Shown here: positions 25,940-36,200 of the stretch, piece by piece
Layout of the letters: every line of letters starts with the position of its first letter
Position numbering within the stretch: position 1 is the stretch's first letter
Origin: Clostridia bacterium
Lineage (GTDB): Bacteria; Bacillota; Clostridia; Oscillospirales; CAG-272
DNA length: 64,000 bases
Assembly (NCBI GenBank): GCA_017547655.1
Contig: JAFYPF010000027.1
Location: 1-64,000, forward strand
Direction of reading: 5' to 3'
The notes under the pieces: generated by a model
The model's input: the letters and a program-made list of their open reading frames with translations, nothing else
Told to the model about the DNA's origin: nothing
Databases searched by the model: none
Translations under genes and position numbers: made by a program

Positions 25940-26814
25940 GCTTTAAGGATTTATTAAAATCAGATCTTTTGCTCGTTGACGATGCGCTTGAAAAGTATCT
26001 TGTTACAAAAGACGGGATGTTTCCGAAGTTGTTTGAATCGATGAAGTATACGACGATGGCAGGCGGTAAGAGGATAAGAGCATTTTTGACACTTATGTTT
26101 GCCCGTCTTGCGGGCGGAAAAGCTGAAAGTGCAGTGCCTTACGCTTGTGCTTTGGAGATGATACACGCATATTCTCTTATTCACGACGATTTGCCCTGTA
26201 TGGACAATGACGATATGAGAAGAGGAAAGCCGTCGAACCATATAGTTTACGGAGAGGCAAATGCTTTGTTGGCGGGAGATGCCTTGTTGACATATGCTTT
26301 TGAAGTTTGCGCGAGTAATAAATTTGTTGAACCTGCTCGTAATGCCAGGGCTGTCGGTGTTCTTGCTAAATGCGCAGGGCCGTGCGGTATGGTGGGCGGT
26401 CAGGTGCTTGACCTTGAGGGTGAAAAAAGAAAGCTCAATCAAGAAGAGCTTCACCACGTTCATAATTTGAAGACGAGTGCGCTTATTCGGGCGGCTTGTG
26501 TTCTTGGCTGCTGTGCTTCTCAAGACGGTGACGGCTATATAGAGAAAGCGAAGATTTACGGACAAAATATAGGACTTGCATTTCAGGTTGTTGACGATAT
26601 TCTTGACGTAACGAGCGATGAAGAAACATTAGGGAAGCCTATAGGCAGTGATGCTGAAAACAATAAAACGACATATATGGATTTTATGACGCTTGAAGAA
26701 GCGGCAGATTACGCAAGGAAACTTACAGACGAAGCGTGTGAAGTTATTGGGCAGGGAGAAGCTGCCGAGATATTAAAGGAACTCGCTTACTACCTACTTG
26801 AAAGAAAGAATTAA
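25936..26814 (+). CDS. ispA: Geranylgeranyl/farnesyl diphosphate synthase (IspA type)
   Basis: A 292-residue all-helical prenyltransferase. The first Asp-rich motif is HDDLPCMDNDDMRRG and the second is QVVDDILDVT; GGKRIRAFL is the IPP-binding block near the N-terminus. The two residues between the first DD and the last D and the short length fit a farnesyl diphosphate synthase. Next to it, the dxs gene usually found in this cluster is missing. Confidence 0.93.
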   Translation: MSFKDLLKSDLLLVDDALEKYLVTKDGMFPKLFESMKYTTMAGGKRIRAFLTLMFARLAGGKAESAVPYACALEMIHAYSLIHDDLPCMDNDDMRRGKPSNHIVYGEANALLAGDALLTYAFEVCASNKFVEPARNARAVGVLAKCAGPCGMVGGQVLDLEGEKRKLNQEELHHVHNLKTSALIRAACVLGCCASQDGDGYIEKAKIYGQNIGLAFQVVDDILDVTSDEETLGKPIGSDAENNKTTYMDFMTLEEAADYARKLTDEACEVIGQGEAAEILKELAYYLLERKN

Positions 26815-26817
26815 GAA

Positions 26818-27546
26818 ATGCGTCTTGATGTGTATTTAACCGACAGTAATATTTTTGAAAGCCGAAAAAAAGCGACCGACAATATAAAAGAGGGCTGTAT
26901 TTCGGTTGACGGAAAAATTATAACCAAACCTGCCTATTTTGTTGACGGTTTGGAAAAAATAGAGGTAATCGGAAACTTTTGTCCGTACGTTGGCAGGGGA
27001 GGATTTAAGCTTGAGGGAGCTCTCGATTTCTTTAAGATTGATGTGAATGGTTTAACGTGTGTTGATATAGGCTCTTCGACGGGTGGATTTACGGACTGTC
27101 TTTTACAAAGAGGCGCCGCAAGGGTTTATGCGGTTGATTCGGGGCGTGATCAGCTTCACTCCAAGCTTCGTGAGGACAGCAAGGTTGTGTGTATGGAGGA
27201 GTTTAACGCAAGACAGCTTACTGTTGATAATTTAGGTGGAGAAGTTGATTTGGCGGTAATGGACGTTTCGTTTATTTCTCAAACACATCTTTATCAAGCA
27301 GTTTCATCGGTGCTGAAGGATAACGGATTTTTTATTTCTTTGGTTAAGCCGCAATTTGAAGCGGGAAAATCTCATATCGGTAAAAACGGAATAGTAAAAA
27401 ACGAAAAAATTCACAGAATAGTTTGTGAGAATATAAAAGACGTTGCAAGAATTTACGGACTGCAATGTATTGAAATAATTGAGTCGCCCATTAAAGGCGG
27501 GGACGGAAATAAAGAATTTTTAGCATTGTTTAAGCTTAAAAAATGA
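26818..27546 (+). CDS. tlyA: TlyA family rRNA 2'-O-methyltransferase
   Basis: A 242-residue protein with an N-terminal S4 RNA-binding domain (LDVYLTDSNIFESRKKATDNIKEG region) and an FtsJ-like methyltransferase domain. CVDIGSSTGGFTDCLLQ is the SAM loop, DVSFIS the catalytic strand and LVKPQFEAG the conserved Lys block. TlyA methylates 16S and 23S rRNA riboses; in this cluster it is also annotated as hemolysin A. Begins three bases after ispA. Confidence 0.93.
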   Translation: MRLDVYLTDSNIFESRKKATDNIKEGCISVDGKIITKPAYFVDGLEKIEVIGNFCPYVGRGGFKLEGALDFFKIDVNGLTCVDIGSSTGGFTDCLLQRGAARVYAVDSGRDQLHSKLREDSKVVCMEEFNARQLTVDNLGGEVDLAVMDVSFISQTHLYQAVSSVLKDNGFFISLVKPQFEAGKSHIGKNGIVKNEKIHRIVCENIKDVARIYGLQCIEIIESPIKGGDGNKEFLALFKLKK

Positions 27547-27564
27547 CATATCGGAGATTTTGAT

Positions 27565-28413
27565 ATGAAGAAAATTGCTTTGAATATAAAAAACAATACC
27601 GAAGAGGGTATTAGGGTTGCGCAGGAGACAGCTGATATATTGTGCGATTTAGGTTGTTCGCTATATGCTTCTGATAGCTCCGAAAAATATATCGGGAAAA
27701 GAAAAAATGTCTTTTATTCAGATGAAGGAGATTTTTTGAGAGAGGCTGAATGTGTAATTGTTTTTGGCGGAGACGGCTCGATAATGCGAACTGCTCACAG
27801 AACAAGGCTTCCGATACTCGGTATAAATTTAGGCAGAATAGGTTATATAGCCGAGCTTGAAACGAATGAACTACAGTTGCTTAACGAACTCGTTAATGAT
27901 AATTTTTCTCTGGAAAACAGAATGATGCTAAATTATACAGTAACAAAAGGCGGTTGTAAGACGGCTGAAGCGAACGTATTAAACGAGGTTGTGCTCTCGA
28001 AGGGCGGTTATTCGGTTATGTCGGAGATAGAGCTTGTTTGTAACGGCGAAGAAGTTGGAAAATATTTTGCTGACGGGTTAATATGTACAACACCTACAGG
28101 CTCTACGGGATATTCGCTTTCGGCGGGCGGTTCGATAATAGATCCCGGTATGGAATGTTTTGGTGTTTCTCAAATTTGTCCACAGTCGTTTTATGCAAAA
28201 CCGTTGATTTTTGGTGGCTCATCTGTTCTTGAATTCAGAAAAGGGTGGAGAGGGCACGGAAAAATCGTTCTTAACGGAGATGGCGATTTTGTGTGTGAAA
28301 TAGAGCATGGCGACGTAGTTACGGTAAAAAAGAGTGATGTGTATACAAAGCTGATAAAAATAAAGAAAAATAATTTTTACAGCGTTATGCGCAGCAAGAT
28401 GACCGAAATATAG
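27565..28413 (+). CDS. nadK: NAD kinase
   Basis: A 282-residue kinase that phosphorylates NAD to NADP. FGGDGSIMRTAH is the GGDG nucleotide motif, GINLGRIGYIAEL follows it, and TPTGSTGYSLSAGG is the C-terminal substrate loop. Length is typical. Confidence 0.95.
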   Translation: MKKIALNIKNNTEEGIRVAQETADILCDLGCSLYASDSSEKYIGKRKNVFYSDEGDFLREAECVIVFGGDGSIMRTAHRTRLPILGINLGRIGYIAELETNELQLLNELVNDNFSLENRMMLNYTVTKGGCKTAEANVLNEVVLSKGGYSVMSEIELVCNGEEVGKYFADGLICTTPTGSTGYSLSAGGSIIDPGMECFGVSQICPQSFYAKPLIFGGSSVLEFRKGWRGHGKIVLNGDGDFVCEIEHGDVVTVKKSDVYTKLIKIKKNNFYSVMRSKMTEI

Positions 28414-28427
28414 AAAAAAGAGGAAGC

Positions 28428-28886
28428 ATGATGAAAAAGGAAAGACAGAAGAAGATACTTGAAATAATAGAGAGATATAATGTCGAGACGCAAGAGGAGC
28501 TTACCGCAAGGCTTATGGAAGAGGGGTACAAGGTTACACAGGCGACCGCTTCACGAGACATAAGAGAGCTTAACCTTGTAAAAGTATCGGTTGACGGCAC
28601 AGCGTATAAGTATGCGCAGGCGCCGAATGAAGATATAAAAATATCGGTTAAATATAAAAACATACTCAAAGAGACGCTTGTCAGTGCAGATTATGCTTGT
28701 CATACCGTGGTGTTGAAGACGTATTCGGGTATGGCTCAAGCGGCGGCGGCGGCAATAGATAATATGGGGTGGAATGAAATAGTCGGCTCGGTTGCGGGAG
28801 ATGATACTATTATTATAGTAATGCGCAGTGATGATAGCGCAAAGGACTTTTATTCCAAGTTTAATAATCTTATTGCTCGTAAATAA
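28428..28886 (+). CDS. argR: Arginine repressor
   Basis: A 152-residue transcription factor. The N-terminal winged helix has VTQATASRDIRELNLVKV, the DNA-recognition helix; the C-terminal domain ends with GSVAGDDTIIIVMRS, the arginine-binding trimerisation part (GDD). ATG ATG begins the gene; either could serve as start. As usual in Clostridia it lies before recN, apart from arginine genes. Confidence 0.95.
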   Translation: MMKKERQKKILEIIERYNVETQEELTARLMEEGYKVTQATASRDIRELNLVKVSVDGTAYKYAQAPNEDIKISVKYKNILKETLVSADYACHTVVLKTYSGMAQAAAAAIDNMGWNEIVGSVAGDDTIIIVMRSDDSAKDFYSKFNNLIARK

Positions 28887-28913
28887 TTTTAGCAAAAAGG
28901 GGTGAATGCGCAG

Positions 28914-30593
28914 ATGCTTTCATCGTTACATATAGAAAATATTGCTGTTATACGAAGCGCAGATATTGATATAGGCAAAGGCTTTACCGTTCTTACGGGC
29001 GAGACCGGTGCGGGAAAATCAATTATAATAGACTCTATTAACTTTCTTATGGGAAATCGCACGGGGAAAGAGCTTATAAGAAACGGGGAAGACAGTGCGC
29101 TTGTTTCTGCGGTGTTTACGGAGATACCGCAAAATGTACTTGATAGATTTTCGGAGCTTGGATTTTCTGCAGACGAAAACGGAGAGATGTTTTTGCAGAG
29201 AACGCTTAATATAGACGGTAAATCACAAGTTAAGATTAACGGCAGAGCATGTACGGCGTCGATTTTAAAAGATGTAGCGGGTATGCTTATAAATATACAC
29301 GGTCAACATGACAGTAAATATCTTCTTGAAAATAAGTATCATATAGATATTCTCGATTCATTTGCTGAAAATGAAAAATATCTTACAGAATACAAAGAGT
29401 ATTATGATAAAATGAATGAAGTCGCTTTGAAGATAAAGGAGATTCAGATAAGCGAGGGAGAGAAAGAAAGACTTACGGAGATACTTACGTATCAAATTAA
29501 AGATATTGATAACGCAAAACTGAAAAAAGGCGAAGAAGAGCAGCTTTTGGCAAGAGAAAGCGTTTTGAGAAACAGTGAAAATATTTCAAAGCAGATAAGA
29601 TTTTGTTATAAAGCGCTTTACTCGAACGATAAAGGTGTTACGGCATCGACGTTGGCGCGAAAATCAGCAGATGCTTTAAAATCGGTGTCAGATATGATTC
29701 CCGATTTTAAAGAGATGTCGGAGAAACTTAATAATTTTGCTTATGAGATGGAAGAGATAGCTATAAGTGCAAAGGAATGTGTTGGTGATATAAGCCTCGA
29801 TCCGCTTCTTGAATTAAATGAAGTTCAGTCTCGTTTGGACGTTATTTATAAGTTAAAGAGAAAGTACGGAAGCACAGTAGAAGAGATACTTGAATACAGA
29901 GATAAACGCGCTGAAGAACTTGATAACATAACCCGAAGCGAAGAGAAGACGGAAGAGCTGCATAGGGAATATAACGAACATAGACAAAAGGCAGAAAAAA
30001 TATCAAATGTTATAACCCGAAACAGAATTAGAGCAGCGGAAATGCTCGAGACTGCGGTGTGCGAATGTTTGACTTTTCTTGAAATGCCAAAGGTTAAGTT
30101 TAAAGTTTTGGTTGAGGATTGCGGTAGATTTACGTCTAAAGGCAGAGATGAGGTTGTTTTTATGCTATCCGCTAATCCGGGCGAACCGTTGAAGCCGCTG
30201 TCGAAAATCGCATCGGGCGGAGAGCTTTCAAGAATTATGCTCGCAATAAAGAGTGTATTAAGAGAGAAAGAGAGCACGGGAACGGTGGTTTTTGATGAGG
30301 TTGACTCGGGTGTATCGGGAAAGACTTCTCAAAAAATCGGAATTAAATTAAAGCAAACCGCCGAAAGCTGTCAGGTTGTTTGCATAACCCACTCGGCGCA
30401 AATAGCCGCATTGGCTGATGAGCACTTATATATTTTAAAGAGAGAACGCAACGGAAGAGTGGAGACGGAGGTTAAACTTCTGGATTATGAAGCTCGTATA
30501 AGAGAGATTGCAAGGATAATGGGCGGTCAGGATATAACCGAGGTTTTACTGACAGGCGCAAAGGAGTTAATTGATACCTCCAAAAAATATTAA
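28914..30593 (+). CDS. recN: DNA repair protein RecN
   Basis: A 559-residue SMC-like ATPase acting in double-strand break repair. Walker A is TGETGAGKSIIIDSI near the start; the middle is coiled coil; the C-terminus has SGGELSRIMLAIKS (signature) and VVFDEVDSGVSG (Walker B). The frame opens at GTG 28902, but the run AAAAAGGGGTG sits about ten bases before the ATG at 28914, whose product starts like other RecN proteins (MLSSLHIENIAVI). Confidence 0.95.
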   Translation: MLSSLHIENIAVIRSADIDIGKGFTVLTGETGAGKSIIIDSINFLMGNRTGKELIRNGEDSALVSAVFTEIPQNVLDRFSELGFSADENGEMFLQRTLNIDGKSQVKINGRACTASILKDVAGMLINIHGQHDSKYLLENKYHIDILDSFAENEKYLTEYKEYYDKMNEVALKIKEIQISEGEKERLTEILTYQIKDIDNAKLKKGEEEQLLARESVLRNSENISKQIRFCYKALYSNDKGVTASTLARKSADALKSVSDMIPDFKEMSEKLNNFAYEMEEIAISAKECVGDISLDPLLELNEVQSRLDVIYKLKRKYGSTVEEILEYRDKRAEELDNITRSEEKTEELHREYNEHRQKAEKISNVITRNRIRAAEMLETAVCECLTFLEMPKVKFKVLVEDCGRFTSKGRDEVVFMLSANPGEPLKPLSKIASGGELSRIMLAIKSVLREKESTGTVVFDEVDSGVSGKTSQKIGIKLKQTAESCQVVCITHSAQIAALADEHLYILKRERNGRVETEVKLLDYEARIREIARIMGGQDITEVLLTGAKELIDTSKKY

Positions 30594-30670
30594 ATTATGT
30601 GAATTTTGCTTAATATGCGACATATAATGATTGTATATTGATTTTTCACAAGAAAAAAAGGGGAATTACT

Positions 30671-31579
30671 ATGTTTGAATGTTCTAATTTAGAGCAATTT
30701 ATGAAAGAATGCGCATCCCTTGATTTTGAAAAGAACGTTTCACTTGCTGAACATTCGACTATCAAAGTCGGCGGATATGCAGATTATGTGGCATATCCAA
30801 AAACAGAAAGCGCATTGTGTGCGCTTGTTGACTACCTCAATGAGGAGAAAATAAAATACTCTGTTGTCGGAAACGGAAGCAATTTGATATTTGATGACGA
30901 GGGATACAGAGGTGTTGTTGTAATAACTAACCAACTTAAGAAGATAAGGAAAGTAAGAAATACATTGTATGCGGAGTGCGGTGTATCGTTGACCGCTTTG
31001 GCGGTGTATGCTCAAAAGCACGGATTGTCGGGACTTGAGTTTGCATACGGTATTCCCGGAACCATAGGTGGCGCCGTATATATGAATGCGGGAGCGTACG
31101 GAGGCGAGATTAAGGATGTTTTGCAGAAGAGCGCATATTTTGATCCGAGCATATCAAAGAGATGTGAATTATATAATGCAGGTCATAGGTTTGGTTATAG
31201 AGAAAGTGTTTATGAAACCAATAATAACGTTATTCTTTCTGCCGTTTTTGAGTTGAAACAGAGGGATCCTAATGAAATCAAGGTTGAAATGGACGGATAT
31301 ATGGCTGCAAGAAAAGAGAAACAGCCTCTTGATTATCCGAGTGCGGGAAGTACGTTTAAAAGGTGTGAGGGGCATTATACTGCTCAAATGATTGACCGTG
31401 CCGGATTAAAGGGATTTTCTGTCGGAGGTGCTCAAGTGTCGGAGAAGCACGCAGGATTTGTTATAAATAAGGGTAATGCGACCTCAAAGGATATTAAAGA
31501 TCTTATCTCTATAATAAAGCAAAGAGTTAAAGAGAAGTTCGATGTAGATATTCAAGAGGAAGTTAAATATATTGACTGA
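30671..31579 (+). CDS. murB: UDP-N-acetylenolpyruvoylglucosamine reductase
   Basis: A 302-residue FAD enzyme that completes UDP-N-acetylmuramate synthesis. ECGVSLTALAVYAQ, FAYGIPGTIGGAVYMNAGAYGGEI (type II MurB flavin site), GSTFKR with the proton-donor Ser region, and a late HAGFVINKG are visible. AAGGGGAA lies before the ATG at 30671; the longer frame from 30638 would add 11 residues without a ribosome binding site. Confidence 0.94.
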   Translation: MFECSNLEQFMKECASLDFEKNVSLAEHSTIKVGGYADYVAYPKTESALCALVDYLNEEKIKYSVVGNGSNLIFDDEGYRGVVVITNQLKKIRKVRNTLYAECGVSLTALAVYAQKHGLSGLEFAYGIPGTIGGAVYMNAGAYGGEIKDVLQKSAYFDPSISKRCELYNAGHRFGYRESVYETNNNVILSAVFELKQRDPNEIKVEMDGYMAARKEKQPLDYPSAGSTFKRCEGHYTAQMIDRAGLKGFSVGGAQVSEKHAGFVINKGNATSKDIKDLISIIKQRVKEKFDVDIQEEVKYID

Positions 31580-31610
31580 TAAGAACAGTAAAAAAATAGG
31601 GTAAAATTTT

Positions 31611-32471
31611 ATGGAATTTGTTATTTTAACGGGAATGTCGGGATCGGGAAAATCATGCGCGGCGAACACCTTGGAGGACATGGGCTATCTTTGTATAGAT
31701 AATATGCCCGTTGCTTTTATTCCGAAGTTTGCCGAGATGTATAATCAGACTCCTAATAAAAACTCTAAAGTAGCTTTTGTTATAGACGTTAGAGGTGAAA
31801 TAGAATTTGAAACGCTTATATCGGAGCTTGACGAGTTGAAAAAAAGGGGTTATAGTTGCACGACGGTTTTTATTGACTGTGATGACGCTATACTTGTAAA
31901 CAGATATAAAGAAAGCCGAAGAATACATCCGCTTGTTCCCATTAAAAACGTTGGTACAAACGGAGCTATTGAGCTTGAAAGAAATATGTTGGCACCTATA
32001 AAGGAATATGCCGACTATATTATAGATACGTCATATCTTACAGTAAGACAGTTTAGAGATAAGATATTGGCGATTTATACGAACAACACAAAAAAAGAGT
32101 TAGTTGTAACATGTATGTCTTTTGGATTTAAAAACGGTATTGTATCTGATGCAGATCTTGTTTTTGACGTCAGATGTTTTCCGAATCCGTTTTATTTGCC
32201 CGAACTGAAAGATAAGACAGGGTTGGACAGTGAAGTTAGAAAATATGTTTTTTCAAACGGAGAAGCGGAGAAATTTTTGGATAAGCTTTATGATATGCTT
32301 GATTATATGATTCCGTTATATGAAAAAGAAGGTAAGTCACAGCTTACGGTTGCTGTTGGTTGTACCGGCGGAAAGCATAGATCCGTAGCGATTGCAGAAG
32401 AGCTTTGTTCTTATTTGAAGAAAAGACACAAGACTGTATTAGTTCACAGAGATATTGATAAATTATATTGA
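31611..32471 (+). CDS. rapZ: RapZ-like nucleotide-binding protein (YvcJ family)
   Basis: A 286-residue protein with Walker A GMSGSGKSCAA, a DVRGEIEFETL block, a CMSFGFKNG strand, DVRCFPNPFY and GCTGGKHRSVAIAEEL. The family (RapZ in E. coli, YvcJ in Bacillus) binds nucleotides and small RNA or UDP-GlcNAc-related signals. Here, as usual, it lies between murB and whiA, but yvcK (normally between rapZ and whiA) is absent. Confidence 0.94.
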   Translation: MEFVILTGMSGSGKSCAANTLEDMGYLCIDNMPVAFIPKFAEMYNQTPNKNSKVAFVIDVRGEIEFETLISELDELKKRGYSCTTVFIDCDDAILVNRYKESRRIHPLVPIKNVGTNGAIELERNMLAPIKEYADYIIDTSYLTVRQFRDKILAIYTNNTKKELVVTCMSFGFKNGIVSDADLVFDVRCFPNPFYLPELKDKTGLDSEVRKYVFSNGEAEKFLDKLYDMLDYMIPLYEKEGKSQLTVAVGCTGGKHRSVAIAEELCSYLKKRHKTVLVHRDIDKLY

Positions 32472-32484
32472 TTTGGAGATATTG

Positions 32485-33237
32485 ATGTCATATTCAAGCC
32501 AACTTAAGAAGAACTTAAAAGAAATAAGTATGAAAAAGAAGTGCTGCAGAAGAGCATTCTTTTATGGAGAGCTTTTGTTTACTCCCGAAAAAAAGCGTCA
32601 GGAAAATGCCGATTTGACTAAATACGGCTATGATGATACCACAAAATCAGACTGTATATTATACGGTGATTTTAAGTGTTCGTCGTGTAAAAGCAGTTTT
32701 TTGCGAGGCGTTTTTTGTGCTGCGGGAACTGTTTCTGATCCCGAAAAATCTTTTCACCTTGAGATAAAAACGAAAGATAAACAGCTTGCGGATTCGTTGT
32801 ATGAATTTATTTCAGAAAATTGTCTTGAGATGAAGAGGACGACCAGAGGGGAAAGTTTTTGCCTTTATTTAAAAAAAGGTTATGATATTGAAGATTTGAT
32901 GCATTATATGGGCTCAAGCCGCGAGGCGTTTGAGCTTGCAAATGAAAAAATAAAACGAAATATATCTAACCAGGCAAACAGAAGAAGCAATTTTGAGGTA
33001 GTGAATATCAAAAAGACTGTTGATGCGGCACAGGAATCGGTTGATGCGATAAACAAACTGATAAAGAAAGGGAAGTTGACCGAGTTACCGCGCGGATTTG
33101 AGGAGACGGCAAAACTTCGGGTGGATAACCCGTTTGCAAGTCTTGAGGAGCTTGCGGAAATGCATACTGATAGAATTTCAAAATCGGGTGTTAATCATAG
33201 GCTTAAAAAGATGACTATGATGGCTGATGAATTATAA
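32485..33237 (+). CDS. whiA: DNA-binding protein WhiA
   Basis: A 250-residue protein. The N-terminal part with CCRRAFFYGELLF and LRGVFCAAGTVSDPEKSFHLEI is the degenerate LAGLIDADG homing-endonuclease-like domain; the C-terminus with NPFASLEELAEMH...ISKSGVNHRLKKM is the WhiA helix-turn-helix. It is shorter than the usual 300-320 residues. In Bacillus WhiA affects division and chromosome segregation. I chose the ATG at 32485 after TTTGGAG; the frame from 32455 overlaps rapZ. Confidence 0.88.
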   Translation: MSYSSQLKKNLKEISMKKKCCRRAFFYGELLFTPEKKRQENADLTKYGYDDTTKSDCILYGDFKCSSCKSSFLRGVFCAAGTVSDPEKSFHLEIKTKDKQLADSLYEFISENCLEMKRTTRGESFCLYLKKGYDIEDLMHYMGSSREAFELANEKIKRNISNQANRRSNFEVVNIKKTVDAAQESVDAINKLIKKGKLTELPRGFEETAKLRVDNPFASLEELAEMHTDRISKSGVNHRLKKMTMMADEL

Positions 33238-33259
33238 AAAAGGAGAAAGTGAGTAAGGT

Positions 33260-36200
33260 ATGAGCGGATTTGTTCATTTACATTTGCATACGGAATATAG
33301 TCTGCTCGACGGTGCTTGCAGAATCTCGGATATTCCAAAAATCGCAAAAGAGATGGGGCATAACGCCGTTGCGATTACAGACCACGGCGCGATGTACGGT
33401 GTTGTTGATTTTTATAAGGCGTGTAAAGCTAATGGTATAAAACCGATAATCGGTTGTGAGGTCTACGTTGCCTCGCGAACTCGTTTTGACAAGGAATACG
33501 GAACTGATAGCGGTTATAATCATTTGATACTTCTTGTAAAGAATGAAGTTGGATACAAGAATCTTATATATATGGTTTCGAAAGCGTTTGAAGAAGGCTT
33601 TTATTCGAAGCCGAGGATAGATAATGATTTGCTTGAAGCCCACTCGGAGGGGATTGTGTGTCTTTCTGCCTGTTTGGCGGGAGCAATTCCGAGAATGATA
33701 TTAAAAAACGATTATAGCGGCGCATTGGATTATGCCGTAAGGCTCGATAAGCTTTTTGGACGCGGTAATTTTTATTTAGAGGTACAGAATCACGGTATCG
33801 AGGCTGAAAACGAGGTATCCCGAGCGCTGTTAAAAATACATGAAGAGACGGGAATTCCCCTTGTAGCGACAAATGACGTTCATTATTTGAGAAGGCAAGA
33901 TGCTGAAACACAGGCGGTTCTAATGTGTCTTCAGATGAATACTACAATATCCGAGGGTAGACCGCTTGGTTTTGAGACGGACGAATTTTATTATAAGTCT
34001 ACCGAGGAAATGGACTCACTTTTTGCTGAATATGAAGAGGCAGTATGCAATACGCAAAAAATTGCCGATATGTGTGATTTTGATTTTACATTCGGGAATA
34101 CGTTTTTGCCAAGATATACGACTGAAAACGGAATGACTCCGCAGGAATATCTGCGTTTTCTGTCGGTTCAGGGCTTTGAGAAAAAGATAAATAACGGACA
34201 GATAGTTTTTTCGGACGAGCATACCGAAGTTGAATACCGCGAAAGAATGGAATACGAATTATCTGTAATTACAAAGATGGGGTATGCCGAATATTATCTT
34301 ATAGTTTGGGACTTTGTTAATTATGCTAAAAGTCACGAAATACCCACAGGTCCCGGAAGAGGCTCCGGTGCGGGAAGTCTTGTAGCATATCTTATCGGGA
34401 TAACAGAGGTTGATTCGATTAAGCACAGTCTTTTGTTTGAGAGATTTCTTAATCCCGAAAGGGTTAGTATGCCCGACTTTGATATAGATTTCAGTGATGA
34501 AAAACGTGACCTTGTATATGATTACGTATCCCGAAAATACGGAAAAGAACGAGTTTCTCACATTATTACGTTTGGAACGCTTGCGGCGCGCGCATGTGTT
34601 AGAGACGTAGGACGTGCTATGGGGATGTCTTATAACAACGTTGCCCGTGTAGCTGAAGCTGTGCCGCAGAGGATATCGGTAAAGAGTGAGGACGGCACTA
34701 CCGAAAATATCAATAAGGTTACTCTTGAGATGGCTTTGAAAACCGAAAAACTAAAGGAAATGTACGAAAAAGAGCCTGAAACAAGAAGATTGATTGATAC
34801 GGCAAGAGCGCTTGAGGGTATGCCGAGACACGCATCGACGCACGCAGCGGGCGTAGTTATTACCGAGAGGGCTGTGTGTGATTATGTTCCTATGGCTGTA
34901 ACAAAGGGCTCCCTTGTTACACAATTTGATATGAATACGGTTGCTGATTTGGGGCTGTTGAAGTTTGATTTTTTGGGACTGCGATTTTTGACGGTTATAG
35001 AAAATACCGTAAAGGCAATAAAGGAACGGGAGCCCGATTTTGAAATAGATAATATTTCTCTTGAGGATAAAGAGACTTTTAGGAATATTTCTGACGGTGA
35101 AACAATAGGCTTATTCCAGCTTGAAAGTGCAGGAATGAGAAGTAAGCTTGTTCAATTAAAACCCGAAAGCCTGGCTGACATTATGGCGGCAATAGCGCTT
35201 TACAGACCGGGACCGATGAACTCGATTGGTAAGTATATAGAGAACAAGAAAAAACGTCAAAATATCGATTACAAGATTAAGCTTATTGAGCCCATTTTGC
35301 GCGAAACCTTTGGGTGCGTTGTATATCAAGAGCAGGTAATGCAGATATTCAGAACGGTTGCCGACTATTCATTCGGACAGGCTGATATAATAAGAAAGGC
35401 TATGTCAAAAAAGAAGTCGGGCGTAATCGAAAAAGAAAGAAGTGCGTTTCTTTCGAAGGCGGTAGAAAAAGGTATAGAGCTTAAAGGGGCTTCAGAACTT
35501 TTTGAGGAATTGGTAGGCTTCTGTAAATATGCATTTAACAAGAGCCATGCTGCATCATACGCCGTTGTGACGTACAGAACGGCATATCTTAAGACACATT
35601 ACCCGAAAGAGTATATGGCATCACTTTTAACCTCGGTTATAGGTGATGAGGAGAAGGTTGTTAACTATGCCGAAGAGTGCAAACGGCTTGGTATAACACT
35701 TTTGCCGCCCCATATAAATGAAAGTTGCGGATATTTCAGAGTTGTTGATGGTGATTTGAGATTCGCTTTACTTGCGCTGAAAAACGTAGGAAGAACATTT
35801 GTTGATGACGTTGTATCGGAAAGGGCGAATGGAAAATTCACCTCTTTTGAAAATTTTATTAACAGAATGAGAGAGTCTGACTTAAACAAGAGACAGATTG
35901 AAGCTTTAATAAAAGTAGGATGCTTTGATTACACGGGTATATACAGATCGCAGCTTTTGGCTGTTTTTGAGAGTATGATAGACGGAGTTGCTGAATCAAA
36001 CAGAAGAAACGCCGCAGGACAGCTCGATTTCTTTTCAGTTGATTCCGAAGAGGGGGACAATTCGGGCGACTTGTACGAATACCCTAAAATAAACGACTTT
36101 GATTCAAAAGAGAAGCTTTTATACGAAAAGGAATGTGCCGGATTTTATTTTTCGGGTAATTTGCTTGACGATTATACAAATCACGAAAAAGCAATAGGTT

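Noticed and set aside
30594-30670. Promoter ahead of murB
   Set aside because: A TATAAT is present but the hexamer 17 bases upstream (GAATTT) is too weak to call.
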